Below the pieces are notes generated by a model, which ran no database searches, was not told where the DNA came from, and saw only the letters and a list, made by a program, of their open reading frames with translations. From NCBI GenBank assembly GCA_022827345.1, contig JAJDTB010000011.1, positions 1-64,000 of the forward strand: DNA of 64,000 nucleotides, read 5' to 3'. Each line of letters starts with the position of its first letter. Positions within the stretch are counted from its first letter, which is position 1. A program made the translations under genes and the position numbers. The DNA comes from Gemmatimonadota bacterium. GTDB lineage: Bacteria > Gemmatimonadota > Gemmatimonadetes > Longimicrobiales > Gaopeijiaceae. Positions 15,633-24,751 of this stretch are shown piece after piece.

Positions 15633-17411
15633 ATGACATTCGAAATCGTGTTCGTGCTGCTGGTTGCGGCGGCGGCCCTGGTGCTCTTCGCCATGGACCG
15701 GATCCGGCTCGACCAGCTCTCCATGTCGGTTCCGGTGGTGCTCCTGCTGGGCGGGATCATCGGTCCGGCCGAGGCGCTCTCCGGCCTCTCGAGCGAGGCG
15801 ACGGTGACCGTGGCGGCGATGCTGGTGCTCGGGCTGGGGCTGCGGAAGACGGGACTGGTGGCGGCGATCGGGATCTGGGCGCGGACGGCGCCGCTGGGCG
15901 GCAAGACGCTGCGCATGTTCATCCTCTGCCTGCTGGTGGCGTTTCTCTCACCGTTCCTGAACAACACCGCGGTCGTGATCGTCTTCATCCCGGTGTTCGC
16001 GGCGCTGGCGGATCAGGCCGGCGAGCCGGTCTCGATGTACCTGATGCCGCTGTCGTTCGTGGCCATCATGGGAGGCACGGTGACGCTCATCGGCACCGCG
16101 ACCAACCTGGTCGTGCACGGGGAGGCGGTCGCGCGCGGGTACGACGAGCTGACCATGTTCTCGATCGCGCCGGTGGGGCTGATCTGTCTGGCGGTGGGGA
16201 TGCTCTACCTCTTCACCGTCGGGCGCCGCTACATGCCCCGCCGGGAGCAGCCGCCGGACCTGTCCAGCCGCTACGGGGTGCGCCGGTTCACCACCGAGCT
16301 GAGGGTGGGGCCGGATTCGTCCGCGGCCGGGCGATCGCTGGCCGAACTGCGCTGGGGAGAGCGTTTCGACGTCGTGATTGTGGGGGTCGAGCGGGCCGGC
16401 CGGATCATCTCCCTGCCGGCGGGTGAGCGCGTGATCGAGACCGGGGACAGGCTGTTCGCCCAGGGTGCGGCGGCCAATCTGCTCCGCCTGGCCCAGTCGC
16501 AGAAGCTGGACACCCCCGAGGGAGGGACACCGCGGGAATCGAGCGACAAGGTGGCCGGCGGACGCATGGTGGAGGTGATCATGGGACCCGGTTCGGCGCT
16601 GCTGGGCCGGACGCTGAAGGATCTGCACTTCGCCCAGCGCTACGACGTCACGGTGCTCGGGGTGCAGAGCCACGGCACGGCGGTCACCGATCGAATCGCG
16701 CAGCTGGAGTTCTCCGTGGGCGACATCCTCCTGGTGCGCGGAGAGTCGGATGCGCTGGATCGCCTGGTCGAGGAGCCCGGGTTCATCCCCATGGCCGAGG
16801 TGGACCACCCGGTGGGGAGCAGGCCGCGAGCCGCGTACGCCGCCGCGATCATGGCCGGGGTCGTGCTGGTCGCCAGCCTGGGCATCTTCCCCATCTCCAC
16901 CGCGTCCATGGCTGGGGTCGCGTTCATGGTGTTCACGGGGTGCGTGCGCGTCAGCGAAATCTACGCGGAGCTCGACTGGCTGGTGGTGTTCGTGATGGCC
17001 GGCCTCATTCCGCTGGGGCTGGCAATGGAGTCGACGGGGGCGGCCGCGTGGATCGCTTCGGGCGTGGTGGGGGCGACCTCGGGGCTCGGTGAGACCGGGA
17101 TGATCGCGGCATTCTACCTGCTAACTGCCGTCATGACAGCGGTCGTGGCCAACACCGCGACCGCCGTGATGCTCACGCCGGTGGCGATCCTGGTCGCCCA
17201 GAGCGCGGGGCTCAACCCGTACGCCCTCCTGGTCACGGTGATGTTCGGGGCCTCTGCCTCGTTCGTGACCCCGTTCGGGTACAAGACCAACGTGATGATC
17301 TATTCGCCGGGCGGATACCGCTTCATGGACTTCGTGAAGGTTGGGGGGCCGCTCAACCTGCTGCTCGCGATCGTGGCCTCGATCTGCATTCCGTTCTTCT
17401 GGCCGAGTTGA
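15633..17411 (+). CDS. SLC13-family permease with two TrkA-C (RCK_C) domains
   Basis: Inner-membrane protein of 592 residues. N-terminal and C-terminal membrane halves flank a soluble centre. Family motifs are seen in both halves: S-P-F-L-N-N-T-A-V (about 105-113) and G-T-A-T-N-L (about 155-160), then V-A-N-T-A-T-A-V-M near 505. Residues about 215-300 and 310-390 are two regulatory TrkA-C domains. SLC13/DASS permeases with this insert carry sulfate, dicarboxylates or related anions, driven by Na+; the substrate cannot be read from sequence. It starts 30 bases after the OLD-like gene, but the pairing may be accidental. Confidence 0.85.
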   Translation: MTFEIVFVLLVAAAALVLFAMDRIRLDQLSMSVPVVLLLGGIIGPAEALSGLSSEATVTVAAMLVLGLGLRKTGLVAAIGIWARTAPLGGKTLRMFILCLLVAFLSPFLNNTAVVIVFIPVFAALADQAGEPVSMYLMPLSFVAIMGGTVTLIGTATNLVVHGEAVARGYDELTMFSIAPVGLICLAVGMLYLFTVGRRYMPRREQPPDLSSRYGVRRFTTELRVGPDSSAAGRSLAELRWGERFDVVIVGVERAGRIISLPAGERVIETGDRLFAQGAAANLLRLAQSQKLDTPEGGTPRESSDKVAGGRMVEVIMGPGSALLGRTLKDLHFAQRYDVTVLGVQSHGTAVTDRIAQLEFSVGDILLVRGESDALDRLVEEPGFIPMAEVDHPVGSRPRAAYAAAIMAGVVLVASLGIFPISTASMAGVAFMVFTGCVRVSEIYAELDWLVVFVMAGLIPLGLAMESTGAAAWIASGVVGATSGLGETGMIAAFYLLTAVMTAVVANTATAVMLTPVAILVAQSAGLNPYALLVTVMFGASASFVTPFGYKTNVMIYSPGGYRFMDFVKVGGPLNLLLAIVASICIPFFWPS

Positions 17412-17608
17412 GGATCGGGCGCGGGTGAAGTGGCGGATTGCTCCCGGAATCTGATGAACTCTTCATGGCTACCGGGGGTATCAACACCGATGCCCACGGT
17501 CCAACTCGTTTTACTTAGTTTTGGGACGCAACTCGCGGATGGACGCAGGATTCGGGGGGCGCGGCAAGTCCGCCGGAGTGGAGGTGACGGGATCGCCAGG
17601 ACATGACA

Positions 17609-19969
17609 ATGGCCAATTGGAGGACGGTGGACACGATTTGCCCGCGAAGCGCGACGAGGGCGCTCTTCCTGCTTTCGCTCCTCTTCCTTGCCGCTGTTCC
17701 ACCCGCATCCGCGCAGACGAACCAGCTGACCGGCCGGGTCAGATCCGGCGATGGCCGTCCCATCGAGGGAGCACTGGCGGAAATCCATCCGGCTTCGGAC
17801 TCCACCCTGGCGGAGTACACGCTCTCGAACGAGCTCGGATACTTCGCCTTCCGTGACCTGGAGCCGGGGTCGTACGTGCTCACGGTGACCCAACTCGGCA
17901 TGGAGGAGTACCGGGAACAGGTGAGCGTCAACGCCGGCCCGACCTCCGTCGAGGTCGTGATGACCGCGCAGGCGTTCGAGCTCGAGGGCGTGACGGTCGA
18001 GGCCGAGCGCAGCCGCGCCAAGACCCGCTTCGAGGAGTCGGCCGGGATCACCGTCCAGGAGATCGAGGCCGGCGACCTCAAGTCGATCCCCGTACTGATC
18101 GAGTCGGACCCGCTGCGCGCCGTGGAGGTGCTCCCGGGGGTGACGACGGTGTCGGATTTCTCCGGATCCTACAACGTCCGGGGCGGTTCCGCCGACCAGA
18201 ACCTCATTCTCCTCGACGAGGTCCCGATCTTCAATCCGTTTCACCTGGGCAACATCTTCTCGGTTTTCAACGCGGACATGGTGGATCGCGTCGAACTCCA
18301 GTCCGGCGGCTTTCCGGCCGAATACGGCGGCCGCGTGTCGTCGGTGCTGACGATCGCCAGCGACCCGGGCGACGGGCTCTTCGGGGTCGACGCGGGCGTC
18401 AGCCTTCTGGCGACCCGGGTTGCGGTGAAGGGGGCCCTTCCCGAGAGCGCCGCGGAGAAGCTGGGATTCACCGCTACCCGCTGGCGCGCGTCGGCCCGCC
18501 GGTCGTACATCGACGTGCTCATCAAGCCCTGGGCCGACTTCCCCTACCATCTGACCGACCTGCAGGGCGTCTTCGAGGCCTGGACCGAGGGCGGCAGCCG
18601 GCTCCGGTTCGTCGGGTACAGCGGCCGGGATATCGTCGACCTGTCGGGGATCTCGGACTCGCCGATTCCGATCCGGTGGTGGTGGGGCAACGACGCGATC
18701 GGCGGTTCGTGGACGCATTCCATGGGAGGAGGCGCGTCGATGGCGGTTCGCGCCTCATTCTCGCGCTTCCGGTCCGACCTGGCGTTTCCGGAAGTCGACA
18801 CGGAGTTCCAGACCGGGGTCGAAGAGGCGACCTTCCGCGCCGATATCGAACAGCGTCCCGCCTGGGCCACGAGCTGGAAGTCGGGCGTGTCGGTGAAGCG
18901 GGTCTCGTACAACAACGGGCTGGTGGGTGGCGGAGCGACCTTCCTCGACCAGCAGGGCAACGGCCTTGAGTTTGCCGGCTACAGCCAGGCGCACTGGAAC
19001 CCCAACCCGGGCTGGCTGGTGGAGGGCGGCCTGCGTCTCGACTACTGGCAGCCCAACGCAGGGGCGACGGCAACGACGCTCTCGCCCCGCTTCGCCGTCA
19101 GACGCTTCCTGCGGGACAGGAACTCGGCGGTGCGCCTCGCGGTGGGCCGCTACAGCCAGTTCATCCACTCCACCCGCGACGAAGAGTTTCCCTTCGGGCT
19201 CGACACGTGGATCCTGGCAGGCGCCGAAGCCCCGCGCGTCCTGTCGGATCAGGTGCAATTGGGGGCCGAGACCTTCTTCGGCGACGATGACGAGTGGTTC
19301 GCCTCGCTGGAGGGCTACTTCCGCGATTTCGACGGCGTGGCCGCCCTCAACTCGGCCGAGGACCCGAACGACGATACCGATGCGCTGGTGGCGGGCAACG
19401 GCGACGCGTACGGCGTCGACCTTTTCCTGAAGCGGGACCGCGGCAACACCACCGGCTGGCTCTCGGTCTCGTTCCTCAAGACCGTCAGGTCATTCCCGGA
19501 CACGCGCGTAGGCGTCGATCCCCAGCCGTGGATCACCTATCCGCCTGTCTTCGACCGCCGCTTCGAGGTCGATCTCTCCCTGCGCCGGGACCTCGGCTGG
19601 TGGGGACTGGAGACGGGGATCAGGTGGAACTTCGGGACCGGCCTGCCCTACACGAAGCCGCTCGGCACCTTTCAAATCTATCGCACGCAGTTCGTAACCG
19701 GGGCTCTCGGAGTCGAAGACGACAACGCAGTCGTGCTCGGACCGCGCAACGGTTCGCGCTATCCCGCCCGCCACCGGCTCGACCTCTCGCTCCGAAAGAC
19801 CGTGACGAAGGGCTGGGGCACGATGACGCCCTACATGAGCATCATCAACGTCTACAACAAGAAGAACGTGCTCTTCTACTTCTTCGACTATCAGGCCTCG
19901 CCGCCCACGCGCCAGGGCGTGTCGATGATCCCCTTCCTCCCCACGGTGGGCGTCGAGGTGTCGTTCTGA
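17609..19969 (+). CDS. TonB-dependent outer-membrane receptor with carboxypeptidase-regulatory-like N-terminus
   Basis: Protein of 786 residues. Signal peptide ends P-P-A-S-A-Q near 32. Residues about 36-115 are a CarboxypepD-reg-like beta-sandwich (G-R-V-R-S-G-D-G-R-P-I-E-G-A). Residues about 130-250 are the plug (N-V-R-G-G-S-A-D-Q-N; L-L-D-E-V-P-I-F; F-P-A-E-Y-G-G-R-V-S-S). The rest is a beta-barrel ending with a C-terminal phenylalanine (V-E-V-S-F). ATG at 17609 has AGGA 7 bases upstream; another ATG lies two codons earlier. The stop overlaps the next start (TGATG), so the receptor and the following lipoprotein are co-translated. Ligand unknown. Confidence 0.85.
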   Translation: MANWRTVDTICPRSATRALFLLSLLFLAAVPPASAQTNQLTGRVRSGDGRPIEGALAEIHPASDSTLAEYTLSNELGYFAFRDLEPGSYVLTVTQLGMEEYREQVSVNAGPTSVEVVMTAQAFELEGVTVEAERSRAKTRFEESAGITVQEIEAGDLKSIPVLIESDPLRAVEVLPGVTTVSDFSGSYNVRGGSADQNLILLDEVPIFNPFHLGNIFSVFNADMVDRVELQSGGFPAEYGGRVSSVLTIASDPGDGLFGVDAGVSLLATRVAVKGALPESAAEKLGFTATRWRASARRSYIDVLIKPWADFPYHLTDLQGVFEAWTEGGSRLRFVGYSGRDIVDLSGISDSPIPIRWWWGNDAIGGSWTHSMGGGASMAVRASFSRFRSDLAFPEVDTEFQTGVEEATFRADIEQRPAWATSWKSGVSVKRVSYNNGLVGGGATFLDQQGNGLEFAGYSQAHWNPNPGWLVEGGLRLDYWQPNAGATATTLSPRFAVRRFLRDRNSAVRLAVGRYSQFIHSTRDEEFPFGLDTWILAGAEAPRVLSDQVQLGAETFFGDDDEWFASLEGYFRDFDGVAALNSAEDPNDDTDALVAGNGDAYGVDLFLKRDRGNTTGWLSVSFLKTVRSFPDTRVGVDPQPWITYPPVFDRRFEVDLSLRRDLGWWGLETGIRWNFGTGLPYTKPLGTFQIYRTQFVTGALGVEDDNAVVLGPRNGSRYPARHRLDLSLRKTVTKGWGTMTPYMSIINVYNKKNVLFYFFDYQASPPTRQGVSMIPFLPTVGVEVSF

Positions 19970-21003
19970 TGATCGCCCCGCCGGATTTGCGGCGCGGACG
20001 CCCACGGGTGCGGCGGTTCGACGCCGGCCTGGTGCTGTCGGCCGTGCTGGCCACAAGCCCGGTTCTGGCAGGATGCGCGCTGACCGAGGTGACGATCACG
20101 GAATCGGAAGACGTGGTGATCGCGGAAGCGCAGCTGACGATCAACCTGCAACACGACGGCGGGACGTCGCTCAGCGTATACGCCTATCTCCACCGAACGC
20201 TCAGCGGAGCGCGCACCGACGAGGTGGAGGGTGCCATCGTGCGCGTTTCGGGGGCGTCGAACGCGGTGGTGCATCTGGAGGCGGCGGACAGCGGCGGCGT
20301 TTGCCTGGCGCCGTTGCGGGAAGAGGACGACGAAGAGGAGGACGACGAGTTCGAACCGGATGTCGGGTCTTGCTACCGGGCCAGCGTTGCCCCCTCCCCG
20401 TTCTCTCCCGGGGAGACCCTCGAACTCGAGATTGTCGTCCCGGACGGCCGCACCCTGACCGGAGTCAGCCGCGTGCCCGCAGCCTTCGACTTCATCGGAC
20501 TCACGCACGAGGACGGAAACTGCCGCATCGAGCCCGACACCAACTACCGCTTCAACTGGACGGAGGCCGCCGGCACCTGGTCGTATCTCTCAGACGCCTG
20601 GATCGAGGGGTTGCCGGAGGCGTTGGCGGGCCGGGACGTGGAAGCGCCCGATTCGCTGTACCTGACGGGTTTCGCGATCGGAGAGAAGGACACCGATGTC
20701 CTCTTCCCGGGCGAGTACGGGCTGTTCGATCTGGGTGAGGGGGCCGACGCCGACCTCCTGCGCATTCTCGACGACGGACTGCCCGGAGGCGCCTCGGCGG
20801 AGGTCGCATTCGCCGCCACCGACCGGAACTGGGTGAACTGGGCCCGGGGCGGGAACTTCAACCCATCAGGGCTCATCCGCATCCCGTCCGTATTCGGCGA
20901 CGGGACCGGTTTCTTCGGCACGGCGACGCAGCGCAAGCTGACCGTAAGCGCCCAACCGGACGGAGAAGGGAAACCGCCGCTCTGCGGCCCCGCCGAAGCT
21001 TGA
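19969..21003 (+). CDS. DUF4249-like lipoprotein
   Basis: Protein of 344 residues. Signal peptide ends V-L-A-G-C, a lipobox. The middle holds a very acidic run (about 118-130). The end pattern (F-N-P-S-G-L-I-R-I-P-S-V-F-G-D-G-T-G-F-F-G) resembles DUF4249 proteins, which in Bacteroidota and Gemmatimonadota are encoded right after TonB receptors with a carboxypeptidase-like N-terminus, as here. It overlaps the receptor stop by one base. Probably a surface partner of the receptor, by analogy with SusD; ligand unknown. Confidence 0.65.
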   Translation: MIAPPDLRRGRPRVRRFDAGLVLSAVLATSPVLAGCALTEVTITESEDVVIAEAQLTINLQHDGGTSLSVYAYLHRTLSGARTDEVEGAIVRVSGASNAVVHLEAADSGGVCLAPLREEDDEEEDDEFEPDVGSCYRASVAPSPFSPGETLELEIVVPDGRTLTGVSRVPAAFDFIGLTHEDGNCRIEPDTNYRFNWTEAAGTWSYLSDAWIEGLPEALAGRDVEAPDSLYLTGFAIGEKDTDVLFPGEYGLFDLGEGADADLLRILDDGLPGGASAEVAFAATDRNWVNWARGGNFNPSGLIRIPSVFGDGTGFFGTATQRKLTVSAQPDGEGKPPLCGPAEA

Positions 21004-21017
21004 GGAACGTCGGTTCA

Positions 21018-21761
21018 ATGCCTGACTGGTCGCGAAGACGGTTCCTCGAGAGCGGATCGGCGGCTGCCGCGATCGCCACCGTTTGGGGATGCGCGCCGGA
21101 TGGGCCGTCGGTGGCGGACGACGCTCGGCCGTCGCCAGACACAACCCAGACCAGCCCCCCGCCGCCCCTGACCGGCCCTCGCCGCCCGCTCGCGGCTCCC
21201 GGCCCGATGCTCCCACCCGTCCCGGCCATCCTGCTTACGGTGAACGGTCGGCCCGGCGACCCCGACGAGATCTCGGTGCTATGGACCTTCGTCGTGAACG
21301 GCGACCCGCCCCAGATCGGCGTCAGCGCGGGCCGGGAGCATCAGGCGAGGGAACTCCTGGAGATCCACGACGAGTTCGTACTGAACGTCCCGGTTGCACC
21401 GATGGTCGAGGCGTTCGACACCGTCGACATGAACTCGGGGCGCGTGGCCGACAAGTTCGAACTCTCGGGCCTGACGCGCGGCGCGGCGACCGTAGTCGAT
21501 GCGCCCACGGTGGAAGAGTCCCCCATCCACTGCGAGTGCCGCACCATCGACTCGCTCGAGGTGCCGCCGGAGCGGAAGCTCTTCATCGCGGAGGTCGTGG
21601 CAACGACCGCCGTCGAGGGCGCCGTCGACGACAACGATCGCCTGATCGTGCCCGCTGTGGACTTCTTCGGAATGACCGCCGGGAGCGGCGAGCACTATAC
21701 GATGGGTCGCCGGGTCGGCAACATCGGCGTGACGGCCGGGCGGAGCGATATCAGGTACTGA
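21018..21761 (+). CDS. Flavin-reductase-like (split-barrel) protein with Tat signal
   Basis: Protein of 247 residues. The N-terminus reads W-S-R-R-R-F-L-E-S followed by a hydrophobic run ending V-W-G-C, i.e. a twin-arginine signal with a lipobox. Residues about 70-240 match the flavin reductase-like FMN-binding split barrel (V-N-G-R-P-G-D-P-D; F-V-L-N-V-P; K-F-E-L-S-G; C-x-x-R-x-I; G-R-R-V-G-N-I-G). Family members reduce or bind FMN in the cytoplasm; here a folded, cofactor-loaded export is inferred. ATG at 21018 chosen since it places the R-R motif normally. Third gene of the TonB receptor cluster, 14 bases after the lipoprotein. Confidence 0.7.
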   Translation: MPDWSRRRFLESGSAAAAIATVWGCAPDGPSVADDARPSPDTTQTSPPPPLTGPRRPLAAPGPMLPPVPAILLTVNGRPGDPDEISVLWTFVVNGDPPQIGVSAGREHQARELLEIHDEFVLNVPVAPMVEAFDTVDMNSGRVADKFELSGLTRGAATVVDAPTVEESPIHCECRTIDSLEVPPERKLFIAEVVATTAVEGAVDDNDRLIVPAVDFFGMTAGSGEHYTMGRRVGNIGVTAGRSDIRY

Positions 21762-21791
21762 CGGGGCGGGCGGTTCAGGCAATCGCACCCC

Positions 21792-23066
21792 TCAATACCC
21801 CAACACCCCCGGCAGCCACAGCACCACCCCCGGCAACAGCGCAATCACCACCGTCAGCGCCAGCATCAGCGCCAGATACGGCCACAGCGGCCGCGCGACC
21901 TCACCGGGCTCGACGCCTCCCACCGAGCACGCCACCAGCAGGCTCACCCCCACGGGCGGCAGGAACACCGAGATCCCCTGGGTCGCCACGATGACCGCGC
22001 CGTAGTGCACCGGGTCGATCCCCAGCTCCCTCGCCAGCGGCAGCAGCATCGGCGTCAGCAGCACGACCGCGGGCACCCCCTCCAGAATCGCACCGAGCAG
22101 AAGGAAGATGAGGATGGTAAGGACCATGAACCCGGTCTGGCCGCCACCCATCGCGACCACCGACGATGCCAGCGACTGCGGCACCTGCATGACGGCCAGC
22201 ACCCAACCCAGCAGCCGGGCGGCGCCTACGACAAACAGCACCATCCCCGACACCATTGCGGTCTGGACGACTTTCTTCCACAACTCCGCCGCGGTGAGCG
22301 ACCGGTACACCGGCCCGGCCAGGAGCAGCGCGTAGGCGACGGCCACGGCGGCGGCCTCGGTCGGCGTGAAGAGCCCGAAGCGGATGCCGCCCAGGATCAC
22401 CACGATCATGAAGAGGGGGAGCGCGGCGTCGATCGCCGCACGACGGACCTCTGCAAGCGACGCCCGCTCCCCGCGAGGCCACCCTTCCCTGCGCGCCTGC
22501 CACCCGATCTGTGCCATCAGCCCCACGGCGATCAGGAGCGCGGGCGCGATCGAGGCGACGAACAGCGCACCGATCGAGACGTTGCCAATCACGCCGTACA
22601 CCACCATCACGATCGCCGGCGGAATCAGGATCCCCATCCCGCACGCGGCCGACACGATCGCGGTGGCGCGCGCCCGGCTGTACCCGTTCGCGGTCAGCTG
22701 CGGCACCATGATGCCCCCGATGGCCGCCGCGTCCGCGGAAGTCGACCCCGATACGCCCGAAAAGAACATCTCGGCCATGATGACCACTTGCCCGAGCCCG
22801 CCCGGAAGGTGCCCCACGAGCGTCCGCGCCAGCGTCACCAGGCGGCGGCTGATCCCGCCCACGTCCATGAGAAAGCCGGCCAGAATGAAGAGCGGCACCG
22901 CGAGCATGGGGAACGAGTCCATCCCCGCGACGATCTGTTGGGGGATGATGATGAGGGGCAGGTCGGCCGCCACGATGGCGATCACGGCGGCGATCGCGAG
23001 GGCGAACCCGATGGGCACGGCGATCAGCACCAGGACGCCGAATGCGAGGATCAGGAAGCCGCCCAT
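21792..23066 (-). CDS. dctM: TRAP transporter large permease (DctM-like), system 1
   Basis: Inner-membrane protein of 424 residues with about 12 hydrophobic segments. DctM signatures are present: L-F-I-L-A-G-F-L-M, F-F-S-G-V-S-G-S-T-S-A-D-A, G-I-L-I-P-P-A-I and L-P-P-V-G-V. It forms the ion-driven translocation unit of a tripartite transporter for carboxylates or related anions. Its start directly abuts the stop of the small permease upstream. It ends 30 bases from the convergent flavin-reductase-like gene. Confidence 0.9.
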   Translation of the reverse strand: MGGFLILAFGVLVLIAVPIGFALAIAAVIAIVAADLPLIIIPQQIVAGMDSFPMLAVPLFILAGFLMDVGGISRRLVTLARTLVGHLPGGLGQVVIMAEMFFSGVSGSTSADAAAIGGIMVPQLTANGYSRARATAIVSAACGMGILIPPAIVMVVYGVIGNVSIGALFVASIAPALLIAVGLMAQIGWQARREGWPRGERASLAEVRRAAIDAALPLFMIVVILGGIRFGLFTPTEAAAVAVAYALLLAGPVYRSLTAAELWKKVVQTAMVSGMVLFVVGAARLLGWVLAVMQVPQSLASSVVAMGGGQTGFMVLTILIFLLLGAILEGVPAVVLLTPMLLPLARELGIDPVHYGAVIVATQGISVFLPPVGVSLLVACSVGGVEPGEVARPLWPYLALMLALTVVIALLPGVVLWLPGVLGY

Positions 23067-23546
23067 TCAGCGGGTGTCCTCATCGGCGCCACCCCACCCC
23101 GCCAGCATGTGAATCACCATCAGCGCACCCGACACCGGCGCCGCGGCGTAAACGAGCGCGACGGGCAGGTTGAGCGCCGGCGAGCGCTCCGCCATGGTGA
23201 GATCCATCAGCGCGATGCCCGTGCCGATCAGGAGGAGCGCGAAGATCAGCACGGTCGCTCGCGCGAGCGTCTCCACCGTGCGCCTCACGCCCGGGGTCAG
23301 CTTCCTGGTCACCTGGTCGAACCGGAAGTGCGCCCGGTGCTCCACCGCCAGCGACGCCCCGAGCAGCGACAGCCAGATGAAGCAGAAGCGCGAGACCTCC
23401 TCGCTCCAGGGGTTCGGATAGGCGAAGAGGTAGCGCATCAGGACCTGGAGGAGGACCACGGCGGCAACGGTGATCAGCAGGGCGCCCGCGGTGCAGGTTT
23501 CGAGCGCGACCAGAGCCCGATTCAGCCCTTGGAGTCGACGGGTCAC
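23067..23546 (-). CDS. dctQ: TRAP transporter small permease (DctQ-like), system 1
   Basis: Protein of 159 residues, four hydrophobic helices. It has the family feature N-P-W-S-E-E-V-S-R-F near residue 45. It pairs with the large permease in the inner membrane. Its ATG overlaps the stop of the binding-protein gene by four bases, and no gap separates it from the permease gene. Confidence 0.85.
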   Translation of the reverse strand: MTRRLQGLNRALVALETCTAGALLITVAAVVLLQVLMRYLFAYPNPWSEEVSRFCFIWLSLLGASLAVEHRAHFRFDQVTRKLTPGVRRTVETLARATVLIFALLLIGTGIALMDLTMAERSPALNLPVALVYAAAPVSGALMVIHMLAGWGGADEDTR

Positions 23547-24682
23547 CTGCTCACTTCCTCGACCGCGGTCAGCGCCTCGGGCTCCATGACCGCCTCAGCC
23601 TCTGACATGCCCGCGGGCCCGACGTCCCTCACCACGGCACGTTCGGCCTCCGCCACCAGCCTTGCGATCAGCGCCTCGCCATCCGGCAGCCGATCGGCCA
23701 GTTCGTCCCAGATGCGCGGGCGGACGGCCGGGGCGAAGGGAGCGAGCTCCGGGCGCGAGACCTCCACCCCGTTGGCGCGCATCTGCTCGATCGCATCCGC
23801 CTCCATCTGGCGTGCGACTTCGCTCTGGTAGGCGAGCGCTTCGGCGGCGGAGCGGTCGACGGTCTCCCTGATGTCGCGCGGAAGCGCCTGGTAGAACGGC
23901 TCGTTCACCAGCAGCGTGATCGGGTTGTAGGTGATGGACGTGAAGCTGTAGAACTTCGCCACCTCGTAGAGCCGGCTGCTCACGAACCCGATGGCGTTGG
24001 CCTCGCCGCCGTCGATCACGCCCTGCTGGAGCGCGGAGTAGACCTCGCCGTAGTTCATCGGGGTCGCCTGAACGCCCAATGCGGAATAGGCCGCCAGGTA
24101 TGTCGCATTCTGAAGAACCCGCAGCTTGAGGCCGGCAAGATCCTCCGGCGCCTCGACGGGCCGCCGCTTGTTGTAGACGTGGCGGAACCCGTAGTCGAGG
24201 AAGCCCAGCGAGCGGACGCCGGTGCGCTCGAGCAGGAGATCGCGCCACCAGTCCCCTACGGGGCCGTTCAACACCGCCAGCCCGTGGTCCCTGGTTTCGA
24301 AGACGAAGGGGAGGTCGAAGATCTGCGCCTCGGGCACCCAGCCCGAGAGCACGGGGGTGCCGGAGATGGCCATGTGCACCGCACCGACCTGGATCTGCTC
24401 GAAGGCCACGCGCTCGCCGCCCAGCTGTCCCGACGGATAGATGACAACGCGGAATCGCCCGCCCGTGCGCTCGTCCATGAGGTCGCGGAAGCGCTCCGCC
24501 ATGAGGTGGAGCTCCGAGCCGGTCGACAGCACGTGGGAGAAGCGGACTTCCCAGGTGGGCGGTCCGTCCCGGGCCGGGATTTCGGAGCCGCCCGATCCGG
24601 GGCCGCGGCAGGACGCTGCCAGAAGCGCTGCCGCCAGCGCCGGGCCGAATCCGCGACGAAGCCAGGCGACCCGCGTCGTCAC
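23543..24682 (-). CDS. dctP: TRAP transporter substrate-binding protein (DctP-like), system 1
   Basis: Protein of 379 residues, lipoprotein-type signal (A-A-L-L-A-A-S-C-R). Residues about 45-330 fit the DctP fold: F-S-H-V-L-S-T-G-S, Y-P-S-G-Q-L-G-G-E-R, and the substrate-contact region with F-R-H-V-Y-N-K-R-R-P and Q-G-V-I-D-G-G-E-A-N. The conserved arginine that binds the ligand carboxylate is present (K-L-R-V-L). About 50 extra C-terminal residues are acidic and unusual. Substrate unknown, probably an organic acid. An SDR and katG lie upstream on the same strand, but a 69-base gap with a palindrome suggests a separate promoter. Confidence 0.88.
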   Translation of the reverse strand: MTTRVAWLRRGFGPALAAALLAASCRGPGSGGSEIPARDGPPTWEVRFSHVLSTGSELHLMAERFRDLMDERTGGRFRVVIYPSGQLGGERVAFEQIQVGAVHMAISGTPVLSGWVPEAQIFDLPFVFETRDHGLAVLNGPVGDWWRDLLLERTGVRSLGFLDYGFRHVYNKRRPVEAPEDLAGLKLRVLQNATYLAAYSALGVQATPMNYGEVYSALQQGVIDGGEANAIGFVSSRLYEVAKFYSFTSITYNPITLLVNEPFYQALPRDIRETVDRSAAEALAYQSEVARQMEADAIEQMRANGVEVSRPELAPFAPAVRPRIWDELADRLPDGEALIARLVAEAERAVVRDVGPAGMSEAEAVMEPEALTAVEEVSR

Positions 24683-24719
24683 GAGCTACCTTGGCGCCTC
24701 TGAATGTACGGTAAACATG

Positions 24720-24733
24720 ACATTATGTAATGT
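24720..24733. promoter_or_regulatory. Palindrome upstream of TRAP system 1
   Basis: Perfect palindrome ACATTATGTAATGT, 38 bases before the dctP start, in an AT-rich patch that also contains GTAAACATG and TTTACATT. Position fits a regulator site for the TRAP operon. The regulator is not in the neighbourhood. Confidence 0.4.
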
Positions 24734-24751
24734 TGGCTTTACATTGCATCA

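Noticed and set aside
22005-23831. Plus-strand frame of 608 codons over the TRAP system 1 genes
   Set aside because: Composition dominated by H, R, D and G with no domain pattern; the minus strand holds clear dctM, dctQ and dctP.
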